Positions 45,553 to 56,968 of a stretch of 64,000 bases of DNA are shown in pieces (the stretch's first letter is position 1; each line of letters begins with the position of its first letter). The notes beneath the pieces are model-generated. The model did not search any database and was not told the DNA's origin. It saw only the letters and a program-made list of their open reading frames with translations. Made by a program: the position numbers and the translations under genes. The stretch is taken from the NCBI GenBank assembly GCA_963697565.1, contig CAVOOM010000003.1, positions 302,461-366,460 of the forward strand. Reading direction: 5' to 3'. The stretch comes from CAWFSE01 sp963697565 (GTDB taxonomy: Bacteria > Actinomycetota > Actinomycetes > CAVWCF01).

Positions 45553-46161
45553 TCAGCCGAGCGCGACGTCGACGGCAGCCTCGAACTCCTCGCCGAAGCC
45601 CAGCCGGGCGGCAACGGAGGCGGCCACCTCATCGGCGTACAGGTCGAGGTTCTCGCAGAGCAGGCCGAGCTCCATCGCGTCGAGTCCGAGGTCGGAGAGC
45701 AGCGAGAGGTCGCCCACCGGCTGCACATGCTCGAGGTCCTCCTCCTCGGGCTCGGGCAGGCCGAGGTGGTCGAGCACGTCGAGGGCCAGCGGCCACTCGG
45801 TGGCGGCGGCCACGTCGTTCAGGAGCAGGCGGACGTCGCCGCCCGAGCGGACGATCAGCACGTACTCCTCGAGCGCGCCGACCAAGGCGAGCGTGAAGCC
45901 CTCGCCGGGCTGCTGCCGGAGCGCGTGCCGCAGCGACTCCAGCGAGTGCGCGGCCGAGGGGGGCAGCGCCGAGGCCGACCAGCGGCCCTCCTCGCGGTAG
46001 GCGAAGACGGCGAAGTCCGGGTCGACGGCCTCCTCGGCCTCGTCCTCGTCGTCTTCGTCGTCTTCGTCCAGGTCATCAGCCAGGTCGTCGGCGAGGTCGT
46101 CGTCCAGATCCTCGGCGAGGTCGTCGGCGTCGTCGAGCGCCTGTCCCACGCTGTCCGGCAT
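45553..46161 (-). CDS. tRNA adenosine deaminase-associated protein
   Basis: A 202-residue protein found upstream of tadA throughout actinobacteria. The N-terminal forty residues are almost entirely Asp/Glu (for example DDLAEDLDDDLADDLADDLD). The folded part has AVFAYREEGRWSASALPPSA, EEYVLIVRSGGDVRLLLNDV and LEHVQPVGDLSLLSDLGLDA. No enzymatic motif; the acidic tail could mimic nucleic acid or mediate binding. The ATG at 46161 is preceded by AGGAGG. Its exact role with TadA is not established. Confidence 0.88.
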   Translation of the reverse strand: MPDSVGQALDDADDLAEDLDDDLADDLADDLDEDDEDDEDEAEEAVDPDFAVFAYREEGRWSASALPPSAAHSLESLRHALRQQPGEGFTLALVGALEEYVLIVRSGGDVRLLLNDVAAATEWPLALDVLDHLGLPEPEEEDLEHVQPVGDLSLLSDLGLDAMELGLLCENLDLYADEVAASVAARLGFGEEFEAAVDVALG

Positions 46162-46274
46162 CGTCGCCCCTCCTCTCTCCTGGACTGCTGCGCATGGACT
46201 CCTGCGGAGTCCCGCCCCCGCATCGTCGCAGAGATCGCCGCCGCCTGCGTACGGTCGGGCGGATCCGGCCCCGC

Positions 46275-46280
46275 TAGCCT
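46275..46280 (+). promoter_or_regulatory. -10 box for upp (leaderless)
   Basis: TAGCCT ends seven bases before the ATG at 46288. Confidence 0.55.
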
Positions 46281-46287
46281 GCGAGCC

Positions 46288-46938
46288 ATGCGCACCCACG
46301 TCGCCGACCACCCGCTGATCGCCCACAAGCTGACCGCCCTGCGCGACGCCCGCACCGACACCCCGACGTTCCGCCGGCTGGCCGACGAGCTGGTCACGCT
46401 GCTCGCGTACGAGGCCACCCGCTCGGTGCGCACCGCGCCCGTCGACGTGCAGACCCCGGTGGCGATGGCGCGCGGGGTGCGGCTGGCGATGCCGCGGCCG
46501 CTGGTGGTGCCAATCCTGCGGGCCGGGCTCGGGATGCTCGACGGCATGCAGCGGCTGCTGCCGACCGCAGAGGTGGGCTTCCTCGGGATGGTGCGCGACG
46601 AGGGGACGCTGCTGGCGACCACGTACGCGACCCGGCTGCCCGACGACCTGACCGGTCGGCAGTGCTACGTGCTCGACCCGATGCTGGCCACCGGCGGCAC
46701 GTTGGTGGCAGCGGTGCAGCTGCTCTTCGACCGCGGGGCCGACGACGTCACCTGCATCTGCCTGCTGTCCGCGCCGGAGGGGCTGGCGCGGATGGACGAG
46801 GCCTTCGGCGCCTCCGGCCGCTCAGTGGCCGTGGTGACGGCCGGGCTCGACGAGCGGCTGAACGAGCACGGCTACATCGTCCCGGGCCTCGGCGACGCCG
46901 GCGACCGGCTGTACGGCAGCGCCGGCCACTTCGAGTAG
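46288..46938 (+). CDS. upp: Uracil phosphoribosyltransferase
   Basis: Pyrimidine salvage enzyme converting uracil and PRPP to UMP; 216 residues. The flexible loop region carries PILRAGLGMLDGMQRLLP, the PRPP-binding motif is YVLDPMLATGGTLVAAVQLL, and the uracil-binding C-terminus is LDERLNEHGYIVPGLGDAGD followed by RLYG. A strong terminator hairpin follows twelve bases after the stop. Confidence 0.97.
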   Translation: MRTHVADHPLIAHKLTALRDARTDTPTFRRLADELVTLLAYEATRSVRTAPVDVQTPVAMARGVRLAMPRPLVVPILRAGLGMLDGMQRLLPTAEVGFLGMVRDEGTLLATTYATRLPDDLTGRQCYVLDPMLATGGTLVAAVQLLFDRGADDVTCICLLSAPEGLARMDEAFGASGRSVAVVTAGLDERLNEHGYIVPGLGDAGDRLYGSAGHFE

Positions 46939-46950
46939 GCCGCGGCACAT

Positions 46951-46986
46951 GCAGCGGCCCCCCGGCCGAAGCCGGGGGGCCGCTGT
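46951..46986. terminator. 16-bp hairpin terminator between upp and the FG-GAP gene
   Basis: Arms 46951-46966 and 46971-46986 pair with one G-T at the base around loop CGAA. It serves both convergent genes. Confidence 0.85.
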
Positions 46987-47007
46987 GCTGACGTAGGTAG
47001 CGCGCGG

Positions 47008-48524
47008 TCACCGCCGCCAGATGGCCACCTGGCCCGCGTCGAAGGAGCCCCAGACCGCCTCGTTGATGCCGTCCCGATTGAGATCGACGACGACGCTGCC
47101 ACCGGCCTGACCGAAGCCGGTGGAGCCGGGCATCTGGTTCAGCGCGAACGAGCCGTCGCCCTTCTGCTCGAGCCAGAACACGCGGCGATCGCCGTCGCCG
47201 GAGACCGCCAGGTCGATGTCGCCGTCGCCGTCGAGGTCACCTGCGCCGACGCCGCCCGGGGCGGCCTGACCCACACTTCCGGTCACGGCGAAAGCTCCGA
47301 CGCCGGTCAGCTTGACGACCGCCCACGGCTGGGTCGGGTCGGCGCCCGGCGTCAGCTCGTAGACCGCCGGCTCCGGGTAGAGCGCGAACGGCGGGAAGGG
47401 GATGTTCTTGTTGGTGTGGTTGGTGCCGATCCACCGGGTCACGCCGTCGCCGCGGAAGTTCGGCACCGGGATGATCTGGAACGACGGTCCTTCGGCGGCG
47501 CCGATCTTGCGCGGGGTGAAGTCGGCGGCCGACAGGCCGGCGATGCCGTCGTCGCCCTGCTGCAGCCAGATGAACGACGAGACCGACGGGCCGCGGACGA
47601 AGGACGGCACGGACGGCACGAACGGCTGACCGGCGACGTTGCCGAAGAACTGCGCCGACACGATGTCGGCCTTGCCGTCACCGTTCACGTCGCTGACCAC
47701 GGGAAGGGAGCCGCCAAGGTCGGCGAGCTTGACCGGGGCGGCGAACGAGCCTGCCACCCAGCCCCTTCAGGAACAGCGTGGCAACCACGTCGTCCGCGCC
47801 GCTGCGGGTTGCCGGCGTCCTCGCCGACGGTGATCAGGTCCGCGATCCCGTCACCGTCGAGGTCGACGTGCTGCACGCCGTGGAAGGAGTAGTTGCGGGT
47901 AGTGGTGTCGAGGGAACGATGACGGTGCCGTCCGGCAGCGTCTGGGTCTGCTGAGTCGTCGGCGGACCGGTGAACGTGCTGTCCGCGATGATGTTGTGGC
48001 GCTGCCAGGCCTGATTGCCATTGCCGCGGTTCTCCCACCAGCGTCAGCGTGCCGCTGCCGAGGTCGGGCTGAATGGCCTTGAGGTACGACTGGAAGAAGT
48101 TGCCGCCGGGGACGATGACGTCGACGTCACCGTCGCCGTCGACGTCGGACAGCGCGGGCCGGTTCGGACCGAAGATCCCCGCCGAGGTCGGCACGATCGT
48201 GTCGCGGTCCCAGGCATTGATGGGTCCACCGGGCTTGGCCGATTTCACGGCGTTCCGGTAGAGCTGCACCGTGCCTGGGCCAGCAGGGGCCGGGCCCGCA
48301 AAGGGGCCGAACGACGATGCGACCAGCTCAGGGCGTGGGTCGCGAACGATGTTGCCGGCCACCACGAATGCGGCGCCCGGCAGGGCCGGGTCAGCGGTGA
48401 TCTTGGTGAATACCGGCGGTGCCGGCGGATCGGTGGCCGCGAGCGCCTGGCCCACGCCGATGCTTGCGAGCGCGCAGGCTGATGCGACACCGACGGTGAC
48501 GACCCGTCGTGTGGACTTCCTCAT
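47008..48524 (-). CDS. Secreted FG-GAP/VCBS-repeat protein; several frame breaks
   Basis: A secreted protein of about 500 residues. The start MRKSTRRVVTVGVASACALA is a classical signal peptide ending near AALAATD, and GGAGGG precedes the ATG at 48524. At least five calcium-binding DxDxDG repeats are visible: DVDGDGDVDVIVPGG, DLDGDGIADLITVGED, DVNGDGKADIVSAQF, DLDGDGDIDLAVSGDGD and DLNRDGINEAVWGS, as in beta-propeller FG-GAP proteins. The frame breaks near 48030, 47925, 47805 and 47757; most are repaired by removing one base. Propellers of this kind bind surfaces or polysaccharides, or act in sensing; no partner is adjacent. It ends before the upp terminator. Confidence 0.82.
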
Positions 48525-48658
48525 TGACTGACCCTCCAGGGGGTGCTGTTGGCGGTCACCCGGTCCCCTCCGGGTGCGAGCCACCGACTCTGGCACAGCG
48601 TTCCACCAGAAGGAAGAGCGTTCCGGGAACTGACCCCCAACGGCGGGCAGGAAACCGG

Positions 48659-50055
<1,397 letters not shown>

Positions 50056-50059
50056 CCGA

Positions 50060-50380
50060 CCGCCCCTCGGTCCCGGCGGCCGCATCGGTCGCGGCGCGCT
50101 GGCTTCCTGCCTGAACATCTCCAGCATCCGGTCGGTGACGACGAAGCCGCCGACCATGTTGATGGTCGCCAGCACGACGGCGGCGAGCCCCAGCCACAGC
50201 TCGAGGTTGTTCTCGGCCTGCCCGGTCACGATGACCGCGCCGACCAGGATCACGCCGTGGATGGCGTTGGCGCCGGACATCAGCGGGGTGTGCAGCGTCG
50301 TCGGACACCTTCGAGATGACCTCGAAGCCGACGAAGACGCTCAACACGAAGATGGTGAGCAGCGCGATGCCCTCGGTCAT
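50060..50380 (-). CDS. pntAb: NAD(P) transhydrogenase alpha-2 (membrane) subunit; frame breaks
   Basis: About 100 residues with three membrane helices. The pieces are MTEGIALLTIFVLSVFVGFE, then in another frame SGANAIHGVILVGAVIVTGQ and LAAVVLATINMVGGFVVTDR ending MLEMFRQE. One extra G near 50306 separates them; corrected it reads VISKVSTTLHTPLMSGANA. Split alpha-1/alpha-2 subunits are the usual form in actinobacteria. The ATG at 50380 overlaps the stop of pntAa. Confidence 0.85.
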
Positions 50381-51535
50381 GCCGGGGCCCCCTCTCCCTC
50401 GACGGCCGACCGGGTCGGCTCGTGCCGGATCGCCCCGGCGTGGGTGACGGCGCAGCCGTCGACGATCTCGTCTTCGAGGTCCGGCGCGAGCACGCCGTCC
50501 TTGATCATGAGCAGCAGCAGGTTGGCGACGTTGCGCGGCGTACAGCCGCGAGGCGTGCACCGGCAGCTGCGACGGCACATCGCGGCCGCCCCAGACGAGC
50601 GCCCCGCCGATGCGCGACCTCCTCGCCGGGCTGCGAGCCCTCGACGTTGCCCCCGGTCTCGGCGGCCAGGTCGACCACCACCGAGCCGGGCTTCATGCTC
50701 TCGACCATCGCGCGGGTGACCAGCAGCGGCGCGGCACGGCCCGGGACCGCGGCGGTGGTGATGAGCGACGTCGGAGTCGGCGACGTACGGCGCGAGCAGC
50801 TCGCGCTGGCGCTCGGCGCGGTCCTCGGCCATCTCGCGGGCGTACCCGCCGGATGCCCTCGACGGCGTCGAGGCCGAGGTCGACGAAGGAGGCGCCCATC
50901 GAGCGGACCTCGTCGGCCACGCGGGCCGCACGTCGTACGCGCTGACGATCGCGCCCAGCCGCTTGGCGGTGGCGATCGCCTGCAGGCCGGCGACGCCCGC
51001 GCCGAGCACGAGCACCCGCGCGGGCTGGACGGTGCCGGCCGCGGTCATCAGCAGCGGGAAGAACTTGGCAGCCGGTCGGCCCCGACCAGCGCCGCGCGGT
51101 AGCCGGCGCACAGCGCCTGCGAGGTCAGCGCGTCCATCGACTGGGCCCGCGAGATGCGTGGCAGCAGCTCGAGCGACAGCGCGGTGGCCCCGGCGTCGCG
51201 CGCGCCGCGTACGGAGTCGAGCGCCGCGCCTCGCCATGACCGGGCAGGAACGACACCGTGACGCACCCGGCGGCGAGCTGGCCGAAGGTCTCCGCCGACA
51301 GCGGCTGGACGCTCGGGACGGCGTCGGCGCCGCGCAGGACGTCCTCGGCGGAGCCGGCGATCTCGGCGCCGGCCTCGACGTAGTCGGAGTCCAGGAAGCC
51401 GGCGGCATCACCGGCCCCCGACTGGATGGCGACCTCGAAGCCCGCATCACCAGCAGGCGCACGGTCTCGGGTACGGCGGCGACCCGGCGCTCGCCTGGAC
51501 GGGTCTCGGCGGGGATTGCGGCTCTCGAGGTCTCC
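50377..51535 (-). CDS. pntAa: NAD(P) transhydrogenase alpha-1 (NAD-binding) subunit; many frame breaks
   Basis: Soluble NAD(H)-binding subunit, about 380 residues. Fragments in several frames are AIPAETRPGERRVAAVPETV, FEVAIQSGAGDAAGFLDSDY, SVQPLSAETFGQLAAGCVTV, RVLVLGAGVAGLQAIATAKR (the dinucleotide loop), PYVADSDVVITTA (after repair) and PGSVVVDLAAETGGNVEGSQ. Each join examined (50542, 50617, 50770) needs one base removed. No clear start codon survives; the coding signal begins near 51525. TAACGT at 51538-51543 could be a -10 box. Together with pntAb and pntB it would make NADPH at the expense of the proton gradient. Confidence 0.85.
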
Positions 51536-51574
51536 CAACGTTATCCCTCCGCCCCGCGGCGGCCTTCAGGTGGC

Positions 51575-51580
51575 TAGCCT
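51575..51580 (+). promoter_or_regulatory. -10 box for the DUF6069 gene (leaderless)
   Basis: TAGCCT ends six bases before the GTG at 51587, divergent from pntAa. Confidence 0.55.
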
Positions 51581-51586
51581 CACGGC

Positions 51587-52013
51587 GTGGACCTGATGCA
51601 GAGCGGCCCGATCCCCGCCGCCATGGTGTGGCGCCGGCTCCTCCCGGTGGCCGCCGGCGCGGCGGCCGCCAACGCCGTGCTGTGGGGTGTCGGAACGCTC
51701 GCCGGGGCGGATCTGCAGATCCCCTGCCTCAGCTGGCAGCGACCAGCTGCAGGACCTGTCGATCGTGGCGGTGCTCGTCGTCACGGTCGCGGCGTTGGTC
51801 CTGGCGACGCTGCTGCTCTCGTTGCTGCTGAAGGTCTTCGGGCCGCGCGGGGTCCTGTACTTCAACCTCACCGCGGTGGGGCTCTGCCTGCTGTCGCTGG
51901 CCGCCCCGCTCATGCTCGAGATCGGCTGGGGCGCCAAGGTCCTGCTCGTCCTCATGCACCTGGTGGTCGGGGCCGCCGCGTTCTTCGGCCTGGGCCGCTC
52001 GATCCTCCGCTGA
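51587..52013 (+). CDS. DUF6069 membrane protein; frame break at 51740
   Basis: About 141 residues with four membrane helices: LLPVAAGAAAANAVLWGVGT, SIVAVLVVTVAALVLATLLL, LTAVGLCLLSLAAPLMLEIG and VLLVLMHLVVGAAAFFGLGR. The layout and the histidine-containing last helix match the DUF6069 family of actinobacteria. An extra C at 51740 separates the two frames; removing it gives SWQDQLQDLSIVAV. Function unknown. Confidence 0.8.
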
Positions 52014-52030
52014 CCCCCCCAACCTTCCGA

Positions 52031-52076
52031 TTTGCGGTGGCAGAGGAGCAGACTCCATTTCCTGCTTCACCGCAAA
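52031..52076. terminator. Hairpin between convergent genes
   Basis: TTTGCGGTG (52031-52039) pairs with CACCGCAAA (52068-52076). The 28-base loop can form a small inner GGA/TCC stem. It stands between the DUF6069 and SRPBCC genes. Confidence 0.5.
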
Positions 52077-52113
52077 CCGGTGCGCGGGGAGGGGCCGTGC
52101 GGGGTCAGCCGGG

Positions 52114-52548
52114 TCAGGACTCGAGGTGGACCTTGAGGGCGTTGACGGTGCCGCCCACGAACTTCTTGAAGACGCGCGAGCGGACGAACCCCGGCGCGTG
52201 CAGCGAGTGGTCGATCTCCAGCGTCAGCGCCACCTCGGTCGTGCCGTCGCCGAGATCGCGTACGTGGTAGGCGCCGTCCTGGCGCTTCATCAGCTTGCTC
52301 TCGACCAGGGTCCACGTCATCGCGTCGTCCTCGTGCTCGTACTCGAGGGTGTAGACGTCCTCGCCGATGCCGGTCTTGGCGTCGAAGCGCGCCGTCGCGG
52401 GCAGCCCGTCCTCGTACTCCTCGAGCAGGGTCGCGGAGTGGATCTCCTTGACCCAGTCGGCCTGGCCCTCCACGTCGCGGATGGTCTCCATCACGGTGTC
52501 GAAGGGCGCCGCGATGACGACGGTCGAGGTGTTCTTGTCGACAGGCAT
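52114..52548 (-). CDS. SRPBCC (polyketide cyclase/START-like) family protein
   Basis: A 144-residue helix-grip-fold protein: STVVIAAPFDTVMETIRDVE at the start, WVKEIHSATLLEEYEDGLPA and then GTTEVALTLEIDHSLHAPGF before the long C-terminal helix VRSRVFKKFVGGTVNALKVH. The fold makes a hydrophobic pocket for lipids or aromatic ligands. The ATG at 52548 is preferred to one at 52569 because a -10 box is six bases upstream. It is divergent from an acyltransferase gene, so a lipid-related ligand is possible but unproven. Confidence 0.87.
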   Translation of the reverse strand: MPVDKNTSTVVIAAPFDTVMETIRDVEGQADWVKEIHSATLLEEYEDGLPATARFDAKTGIGEDVYTLEYEHEDDAMTWTLVESKLMKRQDGAYHVRDLGDGTTEVALTLEIDHSLHAPGFVRSRVFKKFVGGTVNALKVHLES

Positions 52549-52554
52549 CCCCCG

Positions 52555-52560
52555 ACCGTA
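52555..52560 (-). promoter_or_regulatory. -10 box for the SRPBCC gene (leaderless)
   Basis: Minus-strand TACGGT ends six bases before the ATG at 52548. The divergent plsC box lies only 13 bases away. Confidence 0.55.
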
Positions 52561-52573
52561 CCTAGCCAACCCC

Positions 52574-52579
52574 TACCGT
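52574..52579 (+). promoter_or_regulatory. -10 box for the plsC-type gene (leaderless)
   Basis: TACCGT ends six bases before the ATG at 52586. Confidence 0.55.
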
Positions 52580-52585
52580 CAGCGC

Positions 52586-53339
52586 ATGCCCGACGTGCTC
52601 TACCCGCCCGCGGTGGCCAGCGCGCAGCTGGCGACGCTGGCGCTCGGGCTGCGGCTGCGCACCGAGGGCACCGGGCACATCCCGCGGTCTGGCCCGGTCG
52701 TGCTGGCCGGCAACCACGTCTCGTACGTCGACTTCGCCTTCCTCGGGATGGCGGCCGCGGCGCGGGGGCGCAAGGTGCGGTTCCTGGCCAAGCAGGACGC
52801 GTTCAGCAACCCCGTGGCGGGGCGGCTGATGCGGGGGATGCGGCAGGTCCCGGTCGACCGGCGGGCCGGCGGCGACGCGTACGAGCAGGCGGTCGGCGCC
52901 CTGCGCGACGGCGAGGCGGTCGGGCTCTTCCCGGAGGGAACGTTCAGCCTGTCGTTCGAGGTGCGGCCGCTGCGCAGCGGCGCGGCCCGGATGGCGATCG
53001 AGGGCGAGGCGCCCCTGGTGCCGGTGGTGATGTTCGGGCCGCAGCGGATCCTGCACTCCCTCGAGCGGGCCGACCTCACGCCGTTCAAGGCGGTCGACGA
53101 CCCTCGTCGGCGAGCCGCTCAAGCCGGGGCCCGGCGACGACCCGGCCGAGGTCACCGCGGCCCTGCGCGCCGCCATGACGGCGCTGCTCGACGAGGCGAT
53201 CGGCTCGTACCCCGACCTCGGCTGGGGCCGCCAGGCCAAGCGCTGGTGGCTGCCTCGGCGGTGGGGCGGCGGCGCCCCGCTCCCGGAGGAGGTCGCCGCC
53301 GAGGAGGAGGCCGCGGCGCGCGGCGACCACGACGCCTGA
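52586..53339 (+). CDS. plsC: 1-acylglycerol-3-phosphate acyltransferase (PlsC-like); frame break near 53098
   Basis: About 250 residues. The acyltransferase motifs are NHVSYVDFAFLG (HxxxxD-type, His and Asp), FLAKQDAFSNP, FPEGTFSLSF (EGT) and APLVPVVMFGPQRI. This enzyme adds the second acyl chain in phosphatidic acid synthesis, at the inner membrane. An extra base near 53098 shifts the frame; removing it gives VDTLVGEPLKPGPGDDPAEV and the C-terminus KRWWLPRRWGGGAPLPEEVA. The last part is acidic. Confidence 0.9.
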
Positions 53340-53386
53340 GCCGAACCCGACCGGCCGCCCAATGGGCCGGAGCCACGTCGAGCGGC

Positions 53387-53392
53387 TAGCGT
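53387..53392 (+). promoter_or_regulatory. -10 box for the tocopherol cyclase-like gene
   Basis: TAGCGT ends eight bases before the ATG at 53401. Confidence 0.4.
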
Positions 53393-53400
53393 CGCTGCGT

Positions 53401-54403
53401 ATGGGACTGCGCGCGCACGTCGAGGGGGTGCTGCACCCCGAGGCGTACCACGGCCCGCAGCCGGCGACGGCCGGCACGAGCGGCTACTTCGAGGGCTGGT
53501 ACGTCAAGCTCGTCTCCGCCGACCTGGGGCAGCGCTTCGCGGTGATCCCCGGCGTCTTCCTCGGCCCGGACGGGCAGGGCGAGGCGTTCGTCCAGCTGCT
53601 CGACGGAATCGCCGGCCGATCCTGGTACCACCGCTACGACCTCGCCGACTTCGAGGCCGCCTCGGACCGGTACGAGGTGCGCGTCGGGCCCAACACGTTC
53701 ACCCCGCAGGGCGTCCACCTGGAGCTGCCCGACGGCACGCTGTCCGGCGACGCCACGTTCACGACCCCGCTGCGCCCGTGGCCGGTGACGCGCACCTCGC
53801 CCGGCGTCATGGGCTGGTACGCCTGGACGCCCAAGATGGAGTGCAAGCACGGCGTGGTCTCCCTCGACCACGGGCTGGCCGGATCGCTCACGCACCTCGG
53901 CGAGCCGGTCGACCTGGCCGGCGGCCGCGGCTACGTGGAGAAGGACTGGGGCGCGCGCGTTCCCCACGGCGTACGTCTGGATGCAGACCAACCACTTCGG
54001 CGCGGAGGGCATCTGCCTGACGGCCTCCACCGCGCTGATCCCCTGGGTGACCGGCACGTTCCGGGGCCACATCGTCGGGCTGCTGCACGAGGGCCGGCTG
54101 TGGCGCTTCACGACGTACACCGGCGCCGAGACGCAGAGCCTGTCGATCGACGACGAGCACGTGCGCTGGACGCTGCGCTCGAAGCGCGGCGCCGTGCTCG
54201 ACCTGGTGGCCGAGCGGCGAGGGGGCGCGCTGCTGCACGCGCCGATCCGCACCGAGATGCACCGCCGGGTCGAGGAGACCCTCGACGCGCGGGTCCACGT
54301 GCGCCTCACCGATGCCGACGGCACGGTGGTGCTGGACGACACCGGGGAGTGCGCCGGCCTGGAGGTCCACGGCGACCTCCCTCGGCTGCTCGCCGGCAGC
54401 TGA
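53401..54403 (+). CDS. Tocopherol cyclase-like protein; frame break near 53958
   Basis: About 334 residues. Family landmarks are HPEAYHGPQPATAGTSGYFE followed by GWYVK, VMGWYAWTPKMECKHGVVSL, and GGRGYVEKDWGARFPTAYVW once one extra base near 53958 is removed, then QTNHFGAEGICLTASTALIP. Bacterial relatives of plant tocopherol cyclase lack known substrates outside cyanobacteria, so vitamin E synthesis should not be inferred. The fold is a lipocalin-like barrel that may bind hydrophobic compounds. It converges with the ferredoxin reductase gene. Confidence 0.85.
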
Positions 54404-54422
54404 CCCGGGCCCTGACGCTGGC

Positions 54423-55765
54423 TCAGCCGCGCGCGAGCGCCCGCAGCTGGTCCCAGTCGGCGACCTTCTCGCGGGCCCGGCCGGAGGCCTCGCCCAGCGC
54501 GCGCTCGCCGGCGTCGATGCGCTGCCAGCCGGCGTAGTCGACCGCCTCGGCCGGCGGCTGCCAGCACTCCGTCGGCCGGTCGCGCGGCAGCGCCCCTGCC
54601 TCGAGGTCGGCCAGCACCGAGCGCGCCGTCTCGGCCGCGTCGGACTTGTTGCTGCCGATCACGCCGGTCGCGCCGCGCTTGACCCAGCCCACGGCGTACT
54701 CGCCGGGCAGCGGGCCGTCCGGCCCGAGCACCCGCCCGGCCTCGTGGCGCAGCGGCTCGCCGTCGACCGCGCCGGGGATCCCCGCGGGCGGCTGCGGCAG
54801 GTATCCGGTGGCGCTGAGCACGGCCTGCACGGGCAGCGTCAGCTCCGCCCCCGGGGCGGCGCCGGGGCTGACGTCCAGCACCACCAGGCGCTCGACGGAC
54901 CCGTCGCCCTCGATGCGGGCCGGGCGCGACCAGAACGAGAAGACCAGCCGGCGCGTGCACCCCTCGGCCAGCGGCGCCCCGGCTCCGGCGCGGGGGGCAG
55001 CGTCTCGAGCAGCTCGAGCACGGAGTCCTTGTGCATCCCCTCGCGCTCCGGCCCGAGAGGGCCGGTCCACTGGGGACGCACCGACACCTCGACGCCGGGC
55101 AGCGCGACGAGCTCCTTGAACTCCTTGAAGGTGAACTTGTGCTCGTGCGGCCCGCGGCGCACGCAGACGTAGACCGTGCGCACCGCGCTCGCGCCGAGCA
55201 CGTCGAGGACCGCGGTCGGCACGTCGGTCGGCGCGAAGTGCTCACGGCCGGCGAGCAGGGTGCGCGCGACGTCGATCGCGACGTTGCCGGCCCCCATCAC
55301 GGCCACCGCCTCCTGGGTCAGGTCGAGCGGCGCGGTGGCGTCGGGGTGCCCGCTGTACCAGGACACGAAGCCGGCGGCCGAGACCGAGCCCGGCAGGTCC
55401 TCTCCGGGCACGCCCATGAGCCGCGGCTCGTCGGCGCCGATCGCGTAGACGACGGCGTCGTACGCGTCGAGCAGCTGCTCGCGGGTCACCGTGCGGCCGA
55501 GCTCGACATCGCCGACGAAGCGCACCCCGGGGCGCTCCAGGGCCCGGGCGAGGCCCTTCTCGACGGACTTGATCTTGCCGTGGTCGGGTGCGACGCCGTA
55601 GCGGAGCAGCCCGTACGGGGTGGGCAGCCGCTCGATCACGTCGACCGCGATCGCGGGGCCCTCCTCAGGCGCACCCGCCAGCAGCGCCTCGACGAAGAAG
55701 CACGCCGCCGGCCCCGCGCCCACGACGGCCACCTTCACGGCGCCCTCGGGCTGCCCTGCGTTCAC
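54423..55765 (-). CDS. fprA: Ferredoxin/NADP+ reductase, adrenodoxin-reductase type; frame break near 54994
   Basis: An FAD-dependent enzyme of about 447 residues that moves electrons between NADPH and ferredoxin. The FAD loop is VAVVGAGPAACFFVEALLAG, the following PTPYGLLRYGVAPDHGKIKS is a hallmark, and the NADP loop is VAVMGAGNVAIDVARTLLAG. C-terminal parts include LSATGYLPQPPAGIPG and YAVGWVKRGATGVIGSNKSD. A run of C near 54994 is one base short, breaking the frame; adding one joins to AGAGAPLAEGCTRRLVFSFW. The GTG at 55765 has AGGGGGA upstream. Confidence 0.93.
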
Positions 55766-55876
55766 TGGTCCCCCTGCATGTCAGATCCGAGCACCTGCGG
55801 TCCGAACGGCCCTCCCGGGCCCGACCGAGGCTAGTCGGCCCCGCCCCTCGGCGCGCAGAGGCCGCCCCGGCGCGGA

Positions 55877-55919
55877 GCCGCCGGCCGCGCCCGCGGGGGA
55901 GGCGGGCGGGGCCGGCGGC
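55877..55919 (-). terminator. 18-bp hairpin after the DUF5666 gene
   Basis: Arms 55877-55894 and 55902-55919 pair with one mismatch around a seven-base loop. It lies beyond the DUF5666 stop on the minus strand. Confidence 0.7.
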
Positions 55920-55960
55920 AGGGGAAGGGCCGAGGGGAGCGGCCCGGCGCGGGGGGGCGG

Positions 55961-56844
55961 TCAGGCCGCCGGGGCAGTGGCCGTGGTCGTGGTCGCCGCT
56001 CCGGCGGTGAAGCCCATCCCCGGGCGCCGCCGACGCATGCGCGCGGCATCGCCGGCCACCAGGTTGTCGACGGTCACGGTCGAGCCGCTCTTGGTGGCGC
56101 GCACGCCGACCGCGTCTCCGGCCTTGACGTCGCCGATGGCGCCGCCACCGCCGGCGACCCGGATCTTCGAGTCGGCCGTCACGGCGTACTCCTGGGTGAA
56201 GCCGTCGGCCGACTTCACCGTGATCGAGGTCGCGCTGACCGCGGTCACCTCGCCGCGCTGGACAAGCACGGTGGTGAAGGTGCCGTCGCTGTTGGGCACG
56301 ATCACCTCGCCGTGCAGGGCCGGGCCGCCGGCGAGGGCGCCCGGCCGCATGCCGCCGGCCATGCCGCCCATCCCGCCGGGCCGACCCTGCTGGCCCTGCT
56401 GGCCGGGCGGGGCGAACCCCTGCCCACCGCGGTCGCCGTCGCCGTCCCCATCACGGTCGCCGTTCGGTCGCCGTCGTCGTCGCCGCGGAAGCCCATGTGC
56501 CCGCCGCGGCCGTCGAAGCCGTCATCGGAAACCCTGGAGCCCAGAGCGAATCCAGCGCCCGCGACAAGGATCGTCCCAACCGCGGCGGCCCCCGCGATGA
56601 GGCCGATCGTCGTCCAGTTGCGGCCCGAGGCGGGCTGGGCGGGCTGCGGCGCGACCGGAGGCTGGGTGGGCGGCTGGCCGCCGCCCCCCGGCGCGGGCGG
56701 GGACATCGGGGCCGGCTGACCCGAGAGGTCTTGGGTCGGCGCCTCGGCCGGCGGTGGCGTCTCGCCGCCGGCCCACCAAGGGGCGTTCGGCTGGCCGGGT
56801 GGGTTCGATCCGCCCTCCGCGGGCGGCGTGGTGTTCTCGGTCAT
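55961..56844 (-). CDS. Membrane-anchored DUF5666 protein; frame break near 56460
   Basis: About 294 residues: a proline/glycine-rich cytoplasmic N-terminus (for example QPAPMSPPAPGGGGQPPTQP), one membrane helix TIGLIAGAAAVGTILVAGAG, an Asp/Gly-rich linker (DGDGDGDRGGQG after repair), a Gly/Met-rich stretch, and a C-terminal DUF5666 beta domain beginning GEVIVPNSDGTFTTVLVQRG with VTAVSATSITVKSADGFTQE. The frame break near 56460 needs one base added. The ATG at 56844 has GGAGG upstream. Function unknown; the domain resembles an OB-like extracytoplasmic fold. Confidence 0.82.
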
Positions 56845-56956
56845 GGACACAGCCTCCTCCGTCGACCTGGGAGGAGCCTGGGAACGGCATCGGCTCCCCC
56901 TGTCAGCGCCGCCCCGCAATCGCCACTACTTCCGCACGCTCCGCACGTCGGCGCGC

Positions 56957-56962
56957 TAACGT
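56957..56962 (+). promoter_or_regulatory. -10 box for the cyclase-ATPase gene (leaderless)
   Basis: TAACGT ends six bases before the GTG at 56969. Confidence 0.55.
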
Positions 56963-56968
56963 CCGCGG

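Noticed and set aside
53401..54403. Vitamin E biosynthesis from the tocopherol cyclase-like gene
   Set aside because: No other tocopherol pathway gene is present and relatives in non-photosynthetic bacteria have unknown substrates.
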